Source: CAZPAV01 sp964584755 (lineage in GTDB: Bacteria > Actinomycetota > Acidimicrobiia > Spongiisociales > UBA5794). From it: 63,752 nt of DNA. Position 1 is the first letter of the stretch. The number at the start of each line of letters is the position of its first letter. Below, piece by piece: positions 33,606 through 42,233 of this stretch. A program made the translations under genes and the position numbers. Location of the stretch: the NCBI GenBank assembly GCA_964584755.1, contig CAZPAV010000010.1:1-63752 (forward strand). Reading direction: 5' to 3'. Under the pieces are notes generated by a model that did not search any database, had not been told where the DNA came from, and saw nothing but the letters and a program-made list of their open reading frames with translations.

Positions 33606-34783
33606 GTCGGTCTCCCCAGCAGCACGGTGGCGTGGTCGGCCATCATGCCGCCGTAGGTCTGGACCAGAGCGATCTCGGCGTCGACCTGGCGGTCGCCGGC
33701 GAGTCCCATGACCTGTCGGGCCCCCTCGATCAGCATCGACATGCCGGAGGCGTCGCCCGTGTGGCCGAACGACAGGAGCCCGCCGTAGGTGTTGACCGGC
33801 AGGTCGCCACCCGGTGCCGTGCGGCCCGTCCGGAACCAATGCCCTCCTCGTCCGGGCTCGGCGAGGCCGACCTCCTCGAGGATGAGGATCGGATTGATGG
33901 TGAAGGCGTCGTAGAGCTCGGCGACGCGGACGTCACCCGGCCCGAGATCCGCCATGGCGAACGCGGCCCGGGCGGCCCGGCCCACGCCCATCCGGGAGAA
34001 GTCGGACGAGTGGGAGACCGCGCCGTGGTCGTGGTACTCGCCGTACCCGAGGACGAAGGCCGGTTGCTCGACCAGGTCGTACGCGATGCCGGCCCGGGCG
34101 ACGAGGAACACGGCGCCCCCCTCACACGGGACGGAGCAGTCGAGGAGGTGGAAGGGCTCGGCGACGTACCGGGAGGAGAGGACGTCGTCGACGGTGATGG
34201 GTCCCGCGGTGCGCATGATCGCCTGCGGGTGCAGCAAGGCCCAGGCACGGCTCGACACGGCGACCGCGGCGAGCTCCTCCGGCGAGGTCCCTCGATCGTG
34301 CATGTGCCGCGTGGCGGCCAGCGCGTACAGCGCGGGGATGAACGACCCGTAGGGGTACTCGAAGTCGGGGTCGCTGACGTCCTTCGCCATCACCGTCCCG
34401 CCGCCGGCGCCGACCTTGGGGAACTTCCCGGCCCCGAGGCACAGCACGGCGTCGGCGAGTCCGTCGGCGATCGCCCGCGCCGCGTGGCCGACCATCGCGG
34501 CGTACGTCGCGCCGCCGACGTTCATGGTGAGGGCGAACCGGGGTCGGAGCCCCAGCTCGTCGATGAAGCGCTCGTGGGCGAACACGTCGGTGTGGTCCCC
34601 GATCATCCCGGGCGAGATGAGGAGCCCGTCGACGAGGGAGGGGTCCAGACGGTGCTCCTGCAGGAACTCCGTGACGGCGAGCCGCTGCAGCGCCCAGAGA
34701 TCGTGCTCGGGGTACCTTCCCGGGGCGAGCTCGCTCACCGCGGCGATCGCCGGCTCACCCCGGAACGCGGTGCGGGTGGTCAC
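33602..34783 (-). CDS. Thiolase-like / lipid-transfer (Ltp2-type) protein
   Basis: 393 residues from a GTG overlapping the TetR stop (GTGA). The thiolase fold is clear (VCLGAGK-type strand, DAFTINPILILEEVGL, NTYGG, GHTGDASG). The nucleophilic-Cys position (usual CASG context) reads GGATY, with Gly in place of Cys, and the C-terminal CxG Cys is also absent (TYGGMMADH). So it cannot be a classical thiolase. Ltp2-type retro-aldolases, which work with DUF35 partners, share this loss. Aldol cleavage of a 3-hydroxyacyl-CoA is the best inference. Confidence 0.82.
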   Translation of the reverse strand: MTTRTAFRGEPAIAAVSELAPGRYPEHDLWALQRLAVTEFLQEHRLDPSLVDGLLISPGMIGDHTDVFAHERFIDELGLRPRFALTMNVGGATYAAMVGHAARAIADGLADAVLCLGAGKFPKVGAGGGTVMAKDVSDPDFEYPYGSFIPALYALAATRHMHDRGTSPEELAAVAVSSRAWALLHPQAIMRTAGPITVDDVLSSRYVAEPFHLLDCSVPCEGGAVFLVARAGIAYDLVEQPAFVLGYGEYHDHGAVSHSSDFSRMGVGRAARAAFAMADLGPGDVRVAELYDAFTINPILILEEVGLAEPGRGGHWFRTGRTAPGGDLPVNTYGGLLSFGHTGDASGMSMLIEGARQVMGLAGDRQVDAEIALVQTYGGMMADHATVLLGRPT

Positions 34784-35367
34784 GACCCGGCCCCGATCCC
34801 CGCGAAGACGAGCCGTCTCACCTGTGCCACGAGGGACCGGACGTCGTCGCCGTCCTCGGGCGGCGACCACCGGCACGCCGCGTTGAGGGCGCCGATGATG
34901 AACTGGACCGCGACCCGCGGGGAGACGCGTACGAAGTCGCCGCGGGCGACGCCGTCCTCGACGATCGCCGCGATGGCCGCCATGTACCGCTGGCGGGCCG
35001 CGGCGCTCGCCTTGCTGCCGACCACGGTGTCGAGGTTGTGGACGAGGACCTTCCCCGCGGCGCTCGCGGTCGCCAACTCGACGTGTGCCGCGATGAGACG
35101 GTGCAGCGCCTCCGCCGGGTCGCTGCGGTCGCCGATGCGCCGGAGGATGTCGTCCACGACGTTCTCGAGGAGCTGGGCGAGGATCTGCTCCTTGCCCTCG
35201 ACGTAGTAGTACAGGCTCGCCTTGGAGAGGCCCACGCGGTCACCGATCCGCTCGAGGGTCGTCCGCTCGTAGCCGGTGCGCGCGAACTCCTCGGCCGCGG
35301 CGTGCAGGATCGATCGCTGACGGGCACGGTGCCGTCGCTCCTGTCGGTCCGCCGGGGTCGAGCCCAT
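34780..35367 (-). CDS. TetR-family regulator of the acyl-CoA operon
   Basis: 195 residues. The N-terminal HTH reads TGYERTTLERIGDRVGLSKA and SLYYYVEGKEQIL, a KstR2/FadR-like TetR. The C-terminal ligand domain is variable. The ATG at 35367 shares one base with the stop of the acyl-CoA dehydrogenase gene. Embedded in the operon, it probably autoregulates through the palindrome at 36549-36563. Acyl-CoA is the likely inducer. Confidence 0.9.
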   Translation of the reverse strand: MGSTPADRQERRHRARQRSILHAAAEEFARTGYERTTLERIGDRVGLSKASLYYYVEGKEQILAQLLENVVDDILRRIGDRSDPAEALHRLIAAHVELATASAAGKVLVHNLDTVVGSKASAAARQRYMAAIAAIVEDGVARGDFVRVSPRVAVQFIIGALNAACRWSPPEDGDDVRSLVAQVRRLVFAGIGAGS

Positions 35368-36527
35368 CAGTAGCTCCGGGGGAGATGCAGCGAGTGGGCG
35401 GCGACGAAGTTGAGGATCATCTCGCGGCTGATCGGAGCGGTCTTGAGGAGTCGCCCGACGAACCACAGGTCGGCCAGGCCGTACTCACTGCTCAGCCCGT
35501 TCCCGCCGTGGGTCTGGATGGCCTGGTCCATGGCGCGACAGAAGGCCTCCGCGGCGGCGAACTTGGCGATGTTGGCGGCTTCCCCGGTGGCGCGAGGGTC
35601 GCCTCCCCGATCGTGGAGATCCGCCGCCCGCCACGTCGCCAGGCGGGCGAGCTGGACGTCGATGTAGGACTCGGCGAGGGGGTGGGCGATCCCCTGGTGG
35701 GCGCCGATCGGAACGCCCCACACCTGGCGATCGCCGGCGTACGCCGCCGCCTTGTCGAGGGCGTACCGGGAGAGGCCGTTGCACACGGCGGCCCCGGTGA
35801 TCCGCTCCGGATTGAGGCCGGAGAAGACGGCGCGGAGCCCGTCGTGCTCCTCGCCGACGAGGGCGTCGGCGGGCACCGTGACGTCGTCGAAGAACAGCGT
35901 GTACTGCCGTTCGGGGGCGACGAGCTCCATGGGGATCGGGTCCGCCTCGAGGCCGGGGGAGTCGGTGGGTACCACGAACAGCGACAGTCGTCCCTGCCGG
36001 GTCGCCTCGTCGCGGTCGGTCCGGGCCACGACGAGGATCCACCGTGCCTCGTCGACGCCGGAGATGAACGTCTTCGCGCCGGCGATGCGCCAGCCGTCAC
36101 CCGTGCGCCGAGCGGTCGTGGCGATGTGGTGCGAGTTCGAGCCGGCATCCGGCTCGGTGATGGCGAACGCCATGATCTCCCTTCCGGAGGCGATCGCCGG
36201 CAGCCAGCGCCGCTTCTGCTCGCTCGTGCCGTGGGCGGTGATCACCGATCCGCAGATGGCGGGGGAGACGATGAGCATGAGGAGCGGACAGCCGTGGCGA
36301 CCCAACTCCTCGATCACCACGGTGAGCTCGGTGATGCCCATGCCGCCGCCTCCGTACTCCTCCGGGATGGCCACCCCGACGAAGCCGGCATCGGCGATGG
36401 CCTGCCAGAGCTCCCGGCTGCGCTCTCCCCGGCGGGCCTTCTCGGTGAAGTAGCGGTGCCCGAAGCCGGCGGCGATGGCTCCGACCGACTCGCGGATCAG
36501 CCGGTGCTCGTCCTGCTCGGGGATCAT
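35367..36527 (-). CDS. Acyl-CoA dehydrogenase
   Basis: 386 residues, full length. FAD-dependent alpha,beta-desaturation of an acyl-CoA. Blocks seen: IPEEYGGGGMGITELTVV, AFAITEPDAGSN (FAD and substrate loop), GAKTFISG, and the C-terminal IQTHGGNGLSSEYGLADLW. First gene of the operon; the next five genes all overlap or touch. In steroid side-chain systems an equivalent dehydrogenase works just before the MaoC hydratase. Confidence 0.94.
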   Translation of the reverse strand: MIPEQDEHRLIRESVGAIAAGFGHRYFTEKARRGERSRELWQAIADAGFVGVAIPEEYGGGGMGITELTVVIEELGRHGCPLLMLIVSPAICGSVITAHGTSEQKRRWLPAIASGREIMAFAITEPDAGSNSHHIATTARRTGDGWRIAGAKTFISGVDEARWILVVARTDRDEATRQGRLSLFVVPTDSPGLEADPIPMELVAPERQYTLFFDDVTVPADALVGEEHDGLRAVFSGLNPERITGAAVCNGLSRYALDKAAAYAGDRQVWGVPIGAHQGIAHPLAESYIDVQLARLATWRAADLHDRGGDPRATGEAANIAKFAAAEAFCRAMDQAIQTHGGNGLSSEYGLADLWFVGRLLKTAPISREMILNFVAAHSLHLPRSY

Positions 36528-36548
36528 GGGGCGCCTCGCCGCCGGTTG

Positions 36549-36572
36549 TCGACCATTGGTCGAAAAACCATA
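36549..36572 (-). promoter_or_regulatory. TetR-type operator and -10 of the acyl-CoA operon
   Basis: TCGACCA-T-TGGTCGA (36549-36563) is a perfect 15-bp palindrome 22 bases upstream of the dehydrogenase ATG. On the minus strand TATGGT (36567-36572) is a good -10 element, placing the transcription start in the palindrome. No clear -35. The GACCA/TGGTC core resembles the boxC operator. Confidence 0.6.
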
Positions 36573-36697
36573 CCACAGTCGAACTCCGAATGATGGGGGG
36601 ACCGCCGCTCGAGGGCACCCAGGTCTCCCGAGGGTGGCGGCCTCACCGCGGTAGGGTGCGGCGCGGAGCGCCGCCCTCGAACGGAGGGTGTCCCGGA

Positions 36698-37882
36698 GTG
36701 GACGTCCGTAGTCGTCGTGTCGAACGAGTGCGTGCCGCCGCTGCTCGCGGCGACGCGGGCCCGGGTGGCGCGGGCAGGGACTCGCCTGCCGCGCCTGCGG
36801 CGGAGCGGCGCGTCGTGGCGTCCCGACCCCAGGCGGTCGATGCCTGGCGGGTGCTGGCCATCGACGGGGGAGGCGTGCGCGGCATCATCCCGGCGCGCGT
36901 CCTCGCCGCCCTCGAGGCCGCCTCGGGCCGGCCGGTCGCCGAGCTGTTCGACCTCCTCGTCGGAACCTCGATCGGCGGACTCGCCGCCCTGGCCCTGACC
37001 ATGCCCGGGCCTGACGGCGCTCCCGCCCACACTCCCGACTCCGCCACCCGACTCCTCGCCGGGCACAAGGGCGAGATCTTCCCCGGCAGCGACATGTCCA
37101 TGCCCCACGCCGTCGCCGACGCCAGGAGGCTCGTGGCGACGATGGCGAGGACCGGGCTCGCCGCGACCGGCCGCCACCGGGACCGCGGCAACGCCCGGTA
37201 CTCGCCCGAGCCCTACGAGGCGGCGCTCGTCGACTTCTTCGGCGACACCAGACTGAGCGACGCGATCACGCCGATCGTCGTGACCGCCTTCGATGCGCTC
37301 CGCGATCGACCCGTCCATCTGCGGTCCGTCGACGCGGCCGCCGACGCCGCCTTCGACCTGCCCATGGCGGTCGCGGCGCGGGCCGCCACCGCCGCGCCGA
37401 CGTTCTTCCCCCCGATGACGGTGAACTGGGGCGGAAGGCAGGTCGTGCTGCTCGACGGCGGCGTGTTCGCCAACGTGGCGTCCCTCGTCGGCTACGCCGA
37501 GGCCCGCCGTCACGCGACCGCTCGCGGCCGACCGGCCGATCGGATCCTCCTCGTCTCCCTCGGAACGGGCCGCCGCCTCGGGTCGCCGGATCGCGCCGCC
37601 GACGACTTCGCGCGCCGCAACTGGGTCGCGCTCGGCGAACGGCTCATGAGGGCCGCCCAGGCGGGGCAGGAGGAGACGTACGACCGTCTGTTACGCGACC
37701 TGCTCGGCGACGACTACGTCCGCCTCCAGCCGGTGCTGCCCGACGACACCGACTTCGGCATGGACGACGCCTCCGACGAGCGGCTATCCGCGCTCGTCAC
37801 GATCGCCGACCGGTTCGTCGCCGACCGTCTCGACGAGATCGAACGACTCGGGGCCCTGCTGGCGGGCGCGTCCCGCCGGTAG
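36698..37882 (+). CDS. Patatin-like phospholipase (plant-patatin class)
   Basis: 394 residues from GTG 36698, chosen because GGAGGG lies 9 bases upstream. A low-complexity Arg/Ala-rich N-terminus (about 45 residues) precedes the patatin domain: LAIDGGGVRGIIPARVL (oxyanion hole), VGTSIGG (nucleophile Ser) and LLDGGVFAN (catalytic Asp). This class resembles plant patatins and the CapV effectors of CBASS, but no cyclase or accessory defence gene is present. Substrate unknown. 79 bases upstream of the radical SAM gene, same strand. Confidence 0.85.
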   Translation: MDVRSRRVERVRAAAARGDAGPGGAGRDSPAAPAAERRVVASRPQAVDAWRVLAIDGGGVRGIIPARVLAALEAASGRPVAELFDLLVGTSIGGLAALALTMPGPDGAPAHTPDSATRLLAGHKGEIFPGSDMSMPHAVADARRLVATMARTGLAATGRHRDRGNARYSPEPYEAALVDFFGDTRLSDAITPIVVTAFDALRDRPVHLRSVDAAADAAFDLPMAVAARAATAAPTFFPPMTVNWGGRQVVLLDGGVFANVASLVGYAEARRHATARGRPADRILLVSLGTGRRLGSPDRAADDFARRNWVALGERLMRAAQAGQEETYDRLLRDLLGDDYVRLQPVLPDDTDFGMDDASDERLSALVTIADRFVADRLDEIERLGALLAGASRR

Positions 37883-37961
37883 CGGTCCCGGTCCGCTCCG
37901 GTGGGTGCGGGAGACGCCGGGTTCCTCCTGGCGACCGGGGTGGACGTACGATGGCGCCTCC

Positions 37962-39332
37962 ATGCGGGTGCTCCTCCTCTCCACCTACGAGCTCGGTCAT
38001 CAGCCGCTCCACCTCGCGTCGCCGGCCGCGGCCCTGCTCGCCGCCGGCCACGACGTCCGCGCCGTCGACCTCGCCCTCGACCCGTTGGAGCCGTCGCTCC
38101 TCGGATGGGCGGAGGCGGTGGCTCTCTCGGTCCCGATGCACACCGCGATGCGTCTCGCCGTGGAGGTCGCGGCCGGGATCCGGGCGCGGCGCCCCCAGCT
38201 CCCCATCTGCCTGTACGGCGGATACGCCCGGGTCGGGGAGGCCCGGACGCTCGGCGTCGTCGCCGACCGGCTCGTCGCGGGGGAGTACGAACCGGCCCTG
38301 CTGGCGTGGGTCGACGCGCTCGAGCGGGGAGCGGCGGAGCCGGGCGCCGTCACCGAGCTCGGACGGAGCCCGGCGCACCTGCCCTCCCGCGCCGGTCTCC
38401 CCGAACTCGACCGGTACGCCCACCTCGAGGCCTTCGGGGAGCGGCGCATCGTGGGGTACGTGGAGGCGAGCCGCGGGTGCCGGCACCGCTGCCGCCACTG
38501 TCCCGTGCCGACGGTGTACGACGGACGATTCCGGGTCGTACCCGAGGAGGTCGTCGTGGCCGACGTCGCCCGACTCGTCGCCATGGGTGCCGAGCACGTG
38601 ACCTTCGGCGACCCGGACTTCCTCAACGGCCCTCACCACTCGCGGCGTGTCGTGCGCGCCCTGCACGAGCGCTTCCCCGGGCTCACCTTCGACGTCACCG
38701 CCAAGGTCGAGCTCATCCTGCGCCACGCCGACCTCTGGGAGGAGCTGGCGGCCCAGGGTCTGCTCTTCGTCGTCTCGGCGTTCGAGACGACGAACGACCG
38801 CATCCTCGCCCTCCTCGACAAGGGACACACCGTCGCCGACGAGGCCGCCGCGGTCGATCGCCTGCGGTCCTGCGGCGTCGACGTCCGTCCGACCTGGCTC
38901 CCCTTCACGCCGTGGACGAGCCTCGAGGACCTCGTCGACATCGTGACCTTCCTCGACGTCCATCGGCTCGACGTCGACCCGATCCAACTCTCCCTGCGTC
39001 TCCTCGTCCCCGACGGTTCCCTCCTCCTCGACGTCCCCGACCTCCTCCCGTACCTCGACGGCTACGACCCCGAGACGCTGGGTTGGCGCTGGCACGCGGC
39101 GGACCCCGAGGTCGACGCCCTCGCCCGGCGCCTCGCCGAGATCGTGGCTCGGGACCCGGGGCGAGCTCCGGAGGAGACCCTGGCGGAGATGCGCCGCGAG
39201 ATCTTCGCTGCGGCGGGAATGGGCCCGCCGCCGCCGGTGACGGCGGCCCCGGGCCCCCGACTCACCGAGCCCTGGTTCTGCTGAGCGGAGCCCACCGGGC
39301 GCCAGTTGGGCGCCGTTCGTGAGACCACCTGA
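37962..39332 (+). CDS. B12-binding-like radical SAM selenoprotein with CUAEP tail (TGA at 39282 read as Sec)
   Basis: Up to the TGA at 39282-39284 it encodes 440 residues; through it, 456. An N-terminal Rossmann/B12-binding-like domain (MRVLLLSTYELGHQPLHLAS) precedes the radical SAM core with CRHRCRHC (Cys173, Cys177, Cys180 binding the 4Fe-4S cluster). The chain ends WFC before the TGA; the next codons read A-E-P-T-G-R, giving C-U-A-E-P, and the frame closes at TGA 39330. A radical SAM family defined by a CUAEP/CCAEP tail is known to me by name, with Sec or Cys in this place. A hairpin right after the TGA (39298-39314) could be the bacterial SECIS. Function of the family is not established. 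Start ATG 37962; a longer frame begins at 37905. Confidence 0.8.
39282..39321 (+). other. Predicted Sec-insertion site: UGA codon plus SECIS-like hairpin
   Basis: The TGA at 39282-39284 is followed after 13 bases by GGCGCC-agttg-GGCGCC (39298-39314), a 6-bp stem with a 5-base loop containing GU. A possible lower pairing is CAC (39293-39295) with GTG (39319-39321). Size and distance fit bacterial SECIS elements, which lie immediately 3' of the UGA. Not tested by folding software. Confidence 0.55.
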
Positions 39333-39405
39333 TGCCGGCACGTCGCCGGGCCGTACGGGGAGCGCCGGCGGATTCCATCGCTCGGAGACGGACCGGTACC
39401 GTGGA

Positions 39406-39439
39406 CCGTAGCGAGCCGGGACGGGCCGTAGCGAGCCGG
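39406..39439 (+). repeat. 14-bp direct repeat, period 20
   Basis: CCGTAGCGAGCCGG occurs at 39406-39419 and 39426-39439, just before the ribosome site of the acyl-CoA dehydrogenase gene. It may be a slippage duplication or a paired regulator site. Confidence 0.6.
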
Positions 39440-39447
39440 AGGCAACG

Positions 39448-40695
39448 ATGTACGACTTCCTGCTGAACGACGAACGGCGGCAACTGCGCGCGGAGGTCCG
39501 TGACCTCGTGCGCTGGGTGCCACGGGACATGATCGTCGCGATGGACCGCGACGAGCTCCACTTCCCCGAGGCGTTCCTCCGGGAGGCCGGCCGCCGCCAC
39601 CTCCTCGGATGTCGTCATCCCGAGCGATGGGGCGGACGGGGCCTCGACTGGGTGAGCACCTGCATGGTCATGGAGGAGGTGGGCACACTCGGGTACATCT
39701 TCGCCTGCACCTTCGGTGTGGGGGCCGAGCTCGTCTGCGACGCCATCATCCGTCACGGCACCGACGCCCAGAAGGAGCGCTACGTCGCCCCGCTGCTGCG
39801 CGGCGAGCTCTTCGCGGCCGAGGCGCTCACCGAGCCGCGCGGCGGATCCGACTTCTTCGGGACGACGACGACCGCCGTCGACCGCGGTGACCACTTCGTG
39901 CTCGATGGCCAGAAGCGGTTCATCGTCGGCGCCGAGGCGGCCGACTTCTTCCTCGTCTACGCCCGGACGAACCCGGAGGTGGAGCCGCATCGGGGCATCA
40001 CCGCCTTCATCGTCGACCGGGGACCCGGGGTGCGGGTCGAGTACCTCTACCACCTCATGGGCTCGCGAGGCGGCGGCGCGGCACGGGTGGTCTTCGACGG
40101 GGTGGAGGTTCCCCGGGAGAACGTCGTCGGCGAGGTCGACGCGGGGGTCGAGGTCTTCAACACGATGATGATCCCCGAGCGTCTCGGAACGGCGGCCATG
40201 ACCATCGGACCGGCCCGGGCCGCGCTCGAGGTGGCGGGGGGGTACACGACGCGGCGGAAGGCGTTCGGCCGAAGGATCAACGAGTTCCAGGGGGTGAGCT
40301 TCCAGGTCGCCGAGGCCTCGATGCTCCTCGACGCGGCCCGGTCGATGGTGTACACGACGGCGCTGGCGGTCGACGCGGGGGAGGACCCGGGCCGGACCCG
40401 GCGCTACATCTCCGAGACGAAGAAGTTCGTCACCGAGGCGTGTCAGAAGGTCGTCCACAACGCCATGCAGGTGATGGGCGGGATCGGGTACACCTCCGTC
40501 TTCCCCGTCGAGCGTCACTACCGCGACCTGCGGCTGGCCTCCATCTGGACCGGGACGAACGAGGTGATGAGCATGATCATCGCCCATGAGTGGTACCGGG
40601 AGTACGCCGAGCGTCACGGCCGGCGTCCACCGTGGCGGGACTGGGAGCGGGACGCGGCCGGCGCCGACGCCGCGGCGGAGAAGGTGTACGAGTAG
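39448..40695 (+). CDS. Acyl-CoA dehydrogenase
   Basis: 415 residues. Typical blocks: AAEALTEPRGGSDFFGTTT, KRFIVGAEAADFFLVYART, FGRRINEFQGVSFQVAEAS, and the C-terminal VMGGIGYTSVFPVERHYRDLRLASIWTGTNE split over helices. The TGTNE segment places the usual catalytic-base region intact. GGAGG lies shortly before the ATG. It stands alone on the + strand between the radical SAM gene and a convergent MarR gene; substrate unknown. Confidence 0.93.
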   Translation: MYDFLLNDERRQLRAEVRDLVRWVPRDMIVAMDRDELHFPEAFLREAGRRHLLGCRHPERWGGRGLDWVSTCMVMEEVGTLGYIFACTFGVGAELVCDAIIRHGTDAQKERYVAPLLRGELFAAEALTEPRGGSDFFGTTTTAVDRGDHFVLDGQKRFIVGAEAADFFLVYARTNPEVEPHRGITAFIVDRGPGVRVEYLYHLMGSRGGGAARVVFDGVEVPRENVVGEVDAGVEVFNTMMIPERLGTAAMTIGPARAALEVAGGYTTRRKAFGRRINEFQGVSFQVAEASMLLDAARSMVYTTALAVDAGEDPGRTRRYISETKKFVTEACQKVVHNAMQVMGGIGYTSVFPVERHYRDLRLASIWTGTNEVMSMIIAHEWYREYAERHGRRPPWRDWERDAAGADAAAEKVYE

Positions 40696-40725
40696 CCGGC
40701 GGGGGCGGCGGTCCCGCAAGGGTGC

Positions 40726-41148
40726 TCAGACCTCGGCGTCGAGGGCCTTGCGGAGGAGCCGGGCGAGCGCGTGCAGCTCCTCGGTGGTGAGGGCGGCGAG
40801 GCCGCCGGCGCCCGCGGTGAGGGCATCGGCCATCTCCCGACGAAAACGCGCCCCTTCCGCGGTGAGGGCGAGCTGGCGGATCCGGCGGTCGCTCGGGTCG
40901 GCGCGGCGCTCCACGAGCCCCTTCGCCTCGAGACGGTCGGCGATGCCGGTCATGTAGGAGGCGTCGCAGGCGAGCCGGTCGGCGAGCTCCCCCATGGCCA
41001 TCGGCCGGTCGAGGAGCCGCAGCGTGATCGCCATCGGGAGGGTCAGGCCGTGGGCGACGAGGCGGGCGTGGGCCTGAGCCCGGGCCCGCATCCCGAGCTC
41101 GTGGAGGAGGCCGATCACCTCCCGCAGCACCGGCGGTCCCGGCGTCAC
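40726..41148 (-). CDS. MarR-family transcriptional regulator
   Basis: 140 residues from GTG 41148, with AAGGAG 11 bases upstream; a TTG at 41190 would start before that site. Winged helix with AMGELADRLACDASYMTGIADRLEAKGLV split over the recognition helix, and the wing RADPSDRRIRQLALT. Divergent from a two-gene ABC exporter, so it most likely represses it in response to a toxic ligand. Confidence 0.92.
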   Translation of the reverse strand: MTPGPPVLREVIGLLHELGMRARAQAHARLVAHGLTLPMAITLRLLDRPMAMGELADRLACDASYMTGIADRLEAKGLVERRADPSDRRIRQLALTAEGARFRREMADALTAGAGGLAALTTEELHALARLLRKALDAEV

Positions 41149-41231
41149 CCGACGAGCATCTCCTTGTGAAAGGTCAATGTTTGCTATCAATCAAGTATAC
41201 TCCCGCTTCCCATCTCCGAGGAGCAGGAGCC
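41149..41231 (+). promoter_or_regulatory. MarR/ABC exporter intergenic control region
   Basis: AT-rich relative to its surroundings. TATACT at 41197-41202 is a likely -10 for the ABC genes. TTGCTATCAA (41181-41190) is a small palindrome, and TCAAT is directly repeated at 41174-41178 and 41187-41191. These overlap where a MarR dimer would block transcription. GAGCAGGAG precedes the ATG at 41232. Confidence 0.5.
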
Positions 41232-42233
41232 ATGACGCCCATCGTCCGCGCCGAGCGTGTCGGGAAGCGGTTCGGCCCGACCCGAGCCCTCGACGGTCTC
41301 AGCCTCGAGATCGCCTCCGGTATCGTCTACGGCCTGCTCGGTCCCAACGGGGCGGGCAAGACGACGTTCATCCGCGTGGCGGCGACCCTACTCCGTCCCG
41401 ACGAGGGCCGGGTGACGGTCGCCGGGATCGACGTGACGGGCGACCCGGGCGCGGTGCGGCGCCGCATCGGACTCGCCGGACAGTTCGCCGCCGTCGACGG
41501 CTATCAGACGGGACGCGAGAACGTCGAGATGGTCGGCCGCCTCTACGGCCTCTCGAATCGGGAGGCGCGGCGGCGAGCGGGGGAGGTCCTCGAGCGCATC
41601 GGCCTCGCCGCCGCCGCCGACCGCCTCGTCCGCACGTACTCGGGCGGGATGAAACGGCGGCTCGATCTCGCCGCCTCCCTCGTGGGCCGGCCCGAGGTGC
41701 TCTTCCTCGACGAGCCCACCACCGGCCTCGACCCCCGGAGCCGGCTCGACCTGTGGGGCCTCATCGAGGAGTTCGTCGCCGAGGGGTCGACGATCCTCCT
41801 CACGACCCAGTACCTCGACGAGGCCGATCGCCTCGCCGACCGGATCGGCGTCATCGACGAGGGTCGGCTCGTCGCCGAGGGGACCGCCGCGCAGCTCAAG
41901 GACCGCGTCGGGGGCGCGCTCGTCGCGGTCCGACCCCGGGTCGAGGACCGGGAACGGGTCCGAGCCCTCCTCACCGGCCTCGACGACGAGGAGCCCCGGC
42001 TCGATCCGGCCACCGGCACCATCACCGTCGCGGCCCTCCAGGGACCCGACACGCTCGCCGAGGTCGTGCGTCGCCTCGACGCCGTCGGGATCGTCCCCGA
42101 GGACCTCGGCCTCCATCGACCGGCGCTCGACGACGTGTTCCTCGCTCTCACCGGCCACTCCGTCGCCGAGGCGGAGCAGGCCCGCGCCACGCGGCGACGC
42201 CCCCGGCCGGTGGGGGCACGGAGGCGGCCATGA
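41232..42233 (+). CDS. ABC transporter ATPase, daunorubicin-resistance (DrrA) type
   Basis: 333 residues. Walker A GPNGAGKTT near residue 39, signature YSGGMKRRLDLA, Walker B VLFLDEPTTGLDPRSR, then the DrrA-like C-terminal domain. It should energise the exporter with the permease encoded next (ATGA overlap). The MarR neighbour supports a role in drug or metabolite efflux. Confidence 0.94.
   Translation: MTPIVRAERVGKRFGPTRALDGLSLEIASGIVYGLLGPNGAGKTTFIRVAATLLRPDEGRVTVAGIDVTGDPGAVRRRIGLAGQFAAVDGYQTGRENVEMVGRLYGLSNREARRRAGEVLERIGLAAAADRLVRTYSGGMKRRLDLAASLVGRPEVLFLDEPTTGLDPRSRLDLWGLIEEFVAEGSTILLTTQYLDEADRLADRIGVIDEGRLVAEGTAAQLKDRVGGALVAVRPRVEDRERVRALLTGLDDEEPRLDPATGTITVAALQGPDTLAEVVRRLDAVGIVPEDLGLHRPALDDVFLALTGHSVAEAEQARATRRRPRPVGARRRP

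Noticed and set aside
33602..34783. Acetyl-CoA acetyltransferase
   Set aside because: Both catalytic Cys positions are replaced, so thiolytic chemistry is not expected.
36698..37882. CBASS/CapV defence operon
   Set aside because: The patatin class is similar to CapV, but no CD-NTase, E1/E2/JAB or HORMA genes are adjacent; the neighbours are metabolic.
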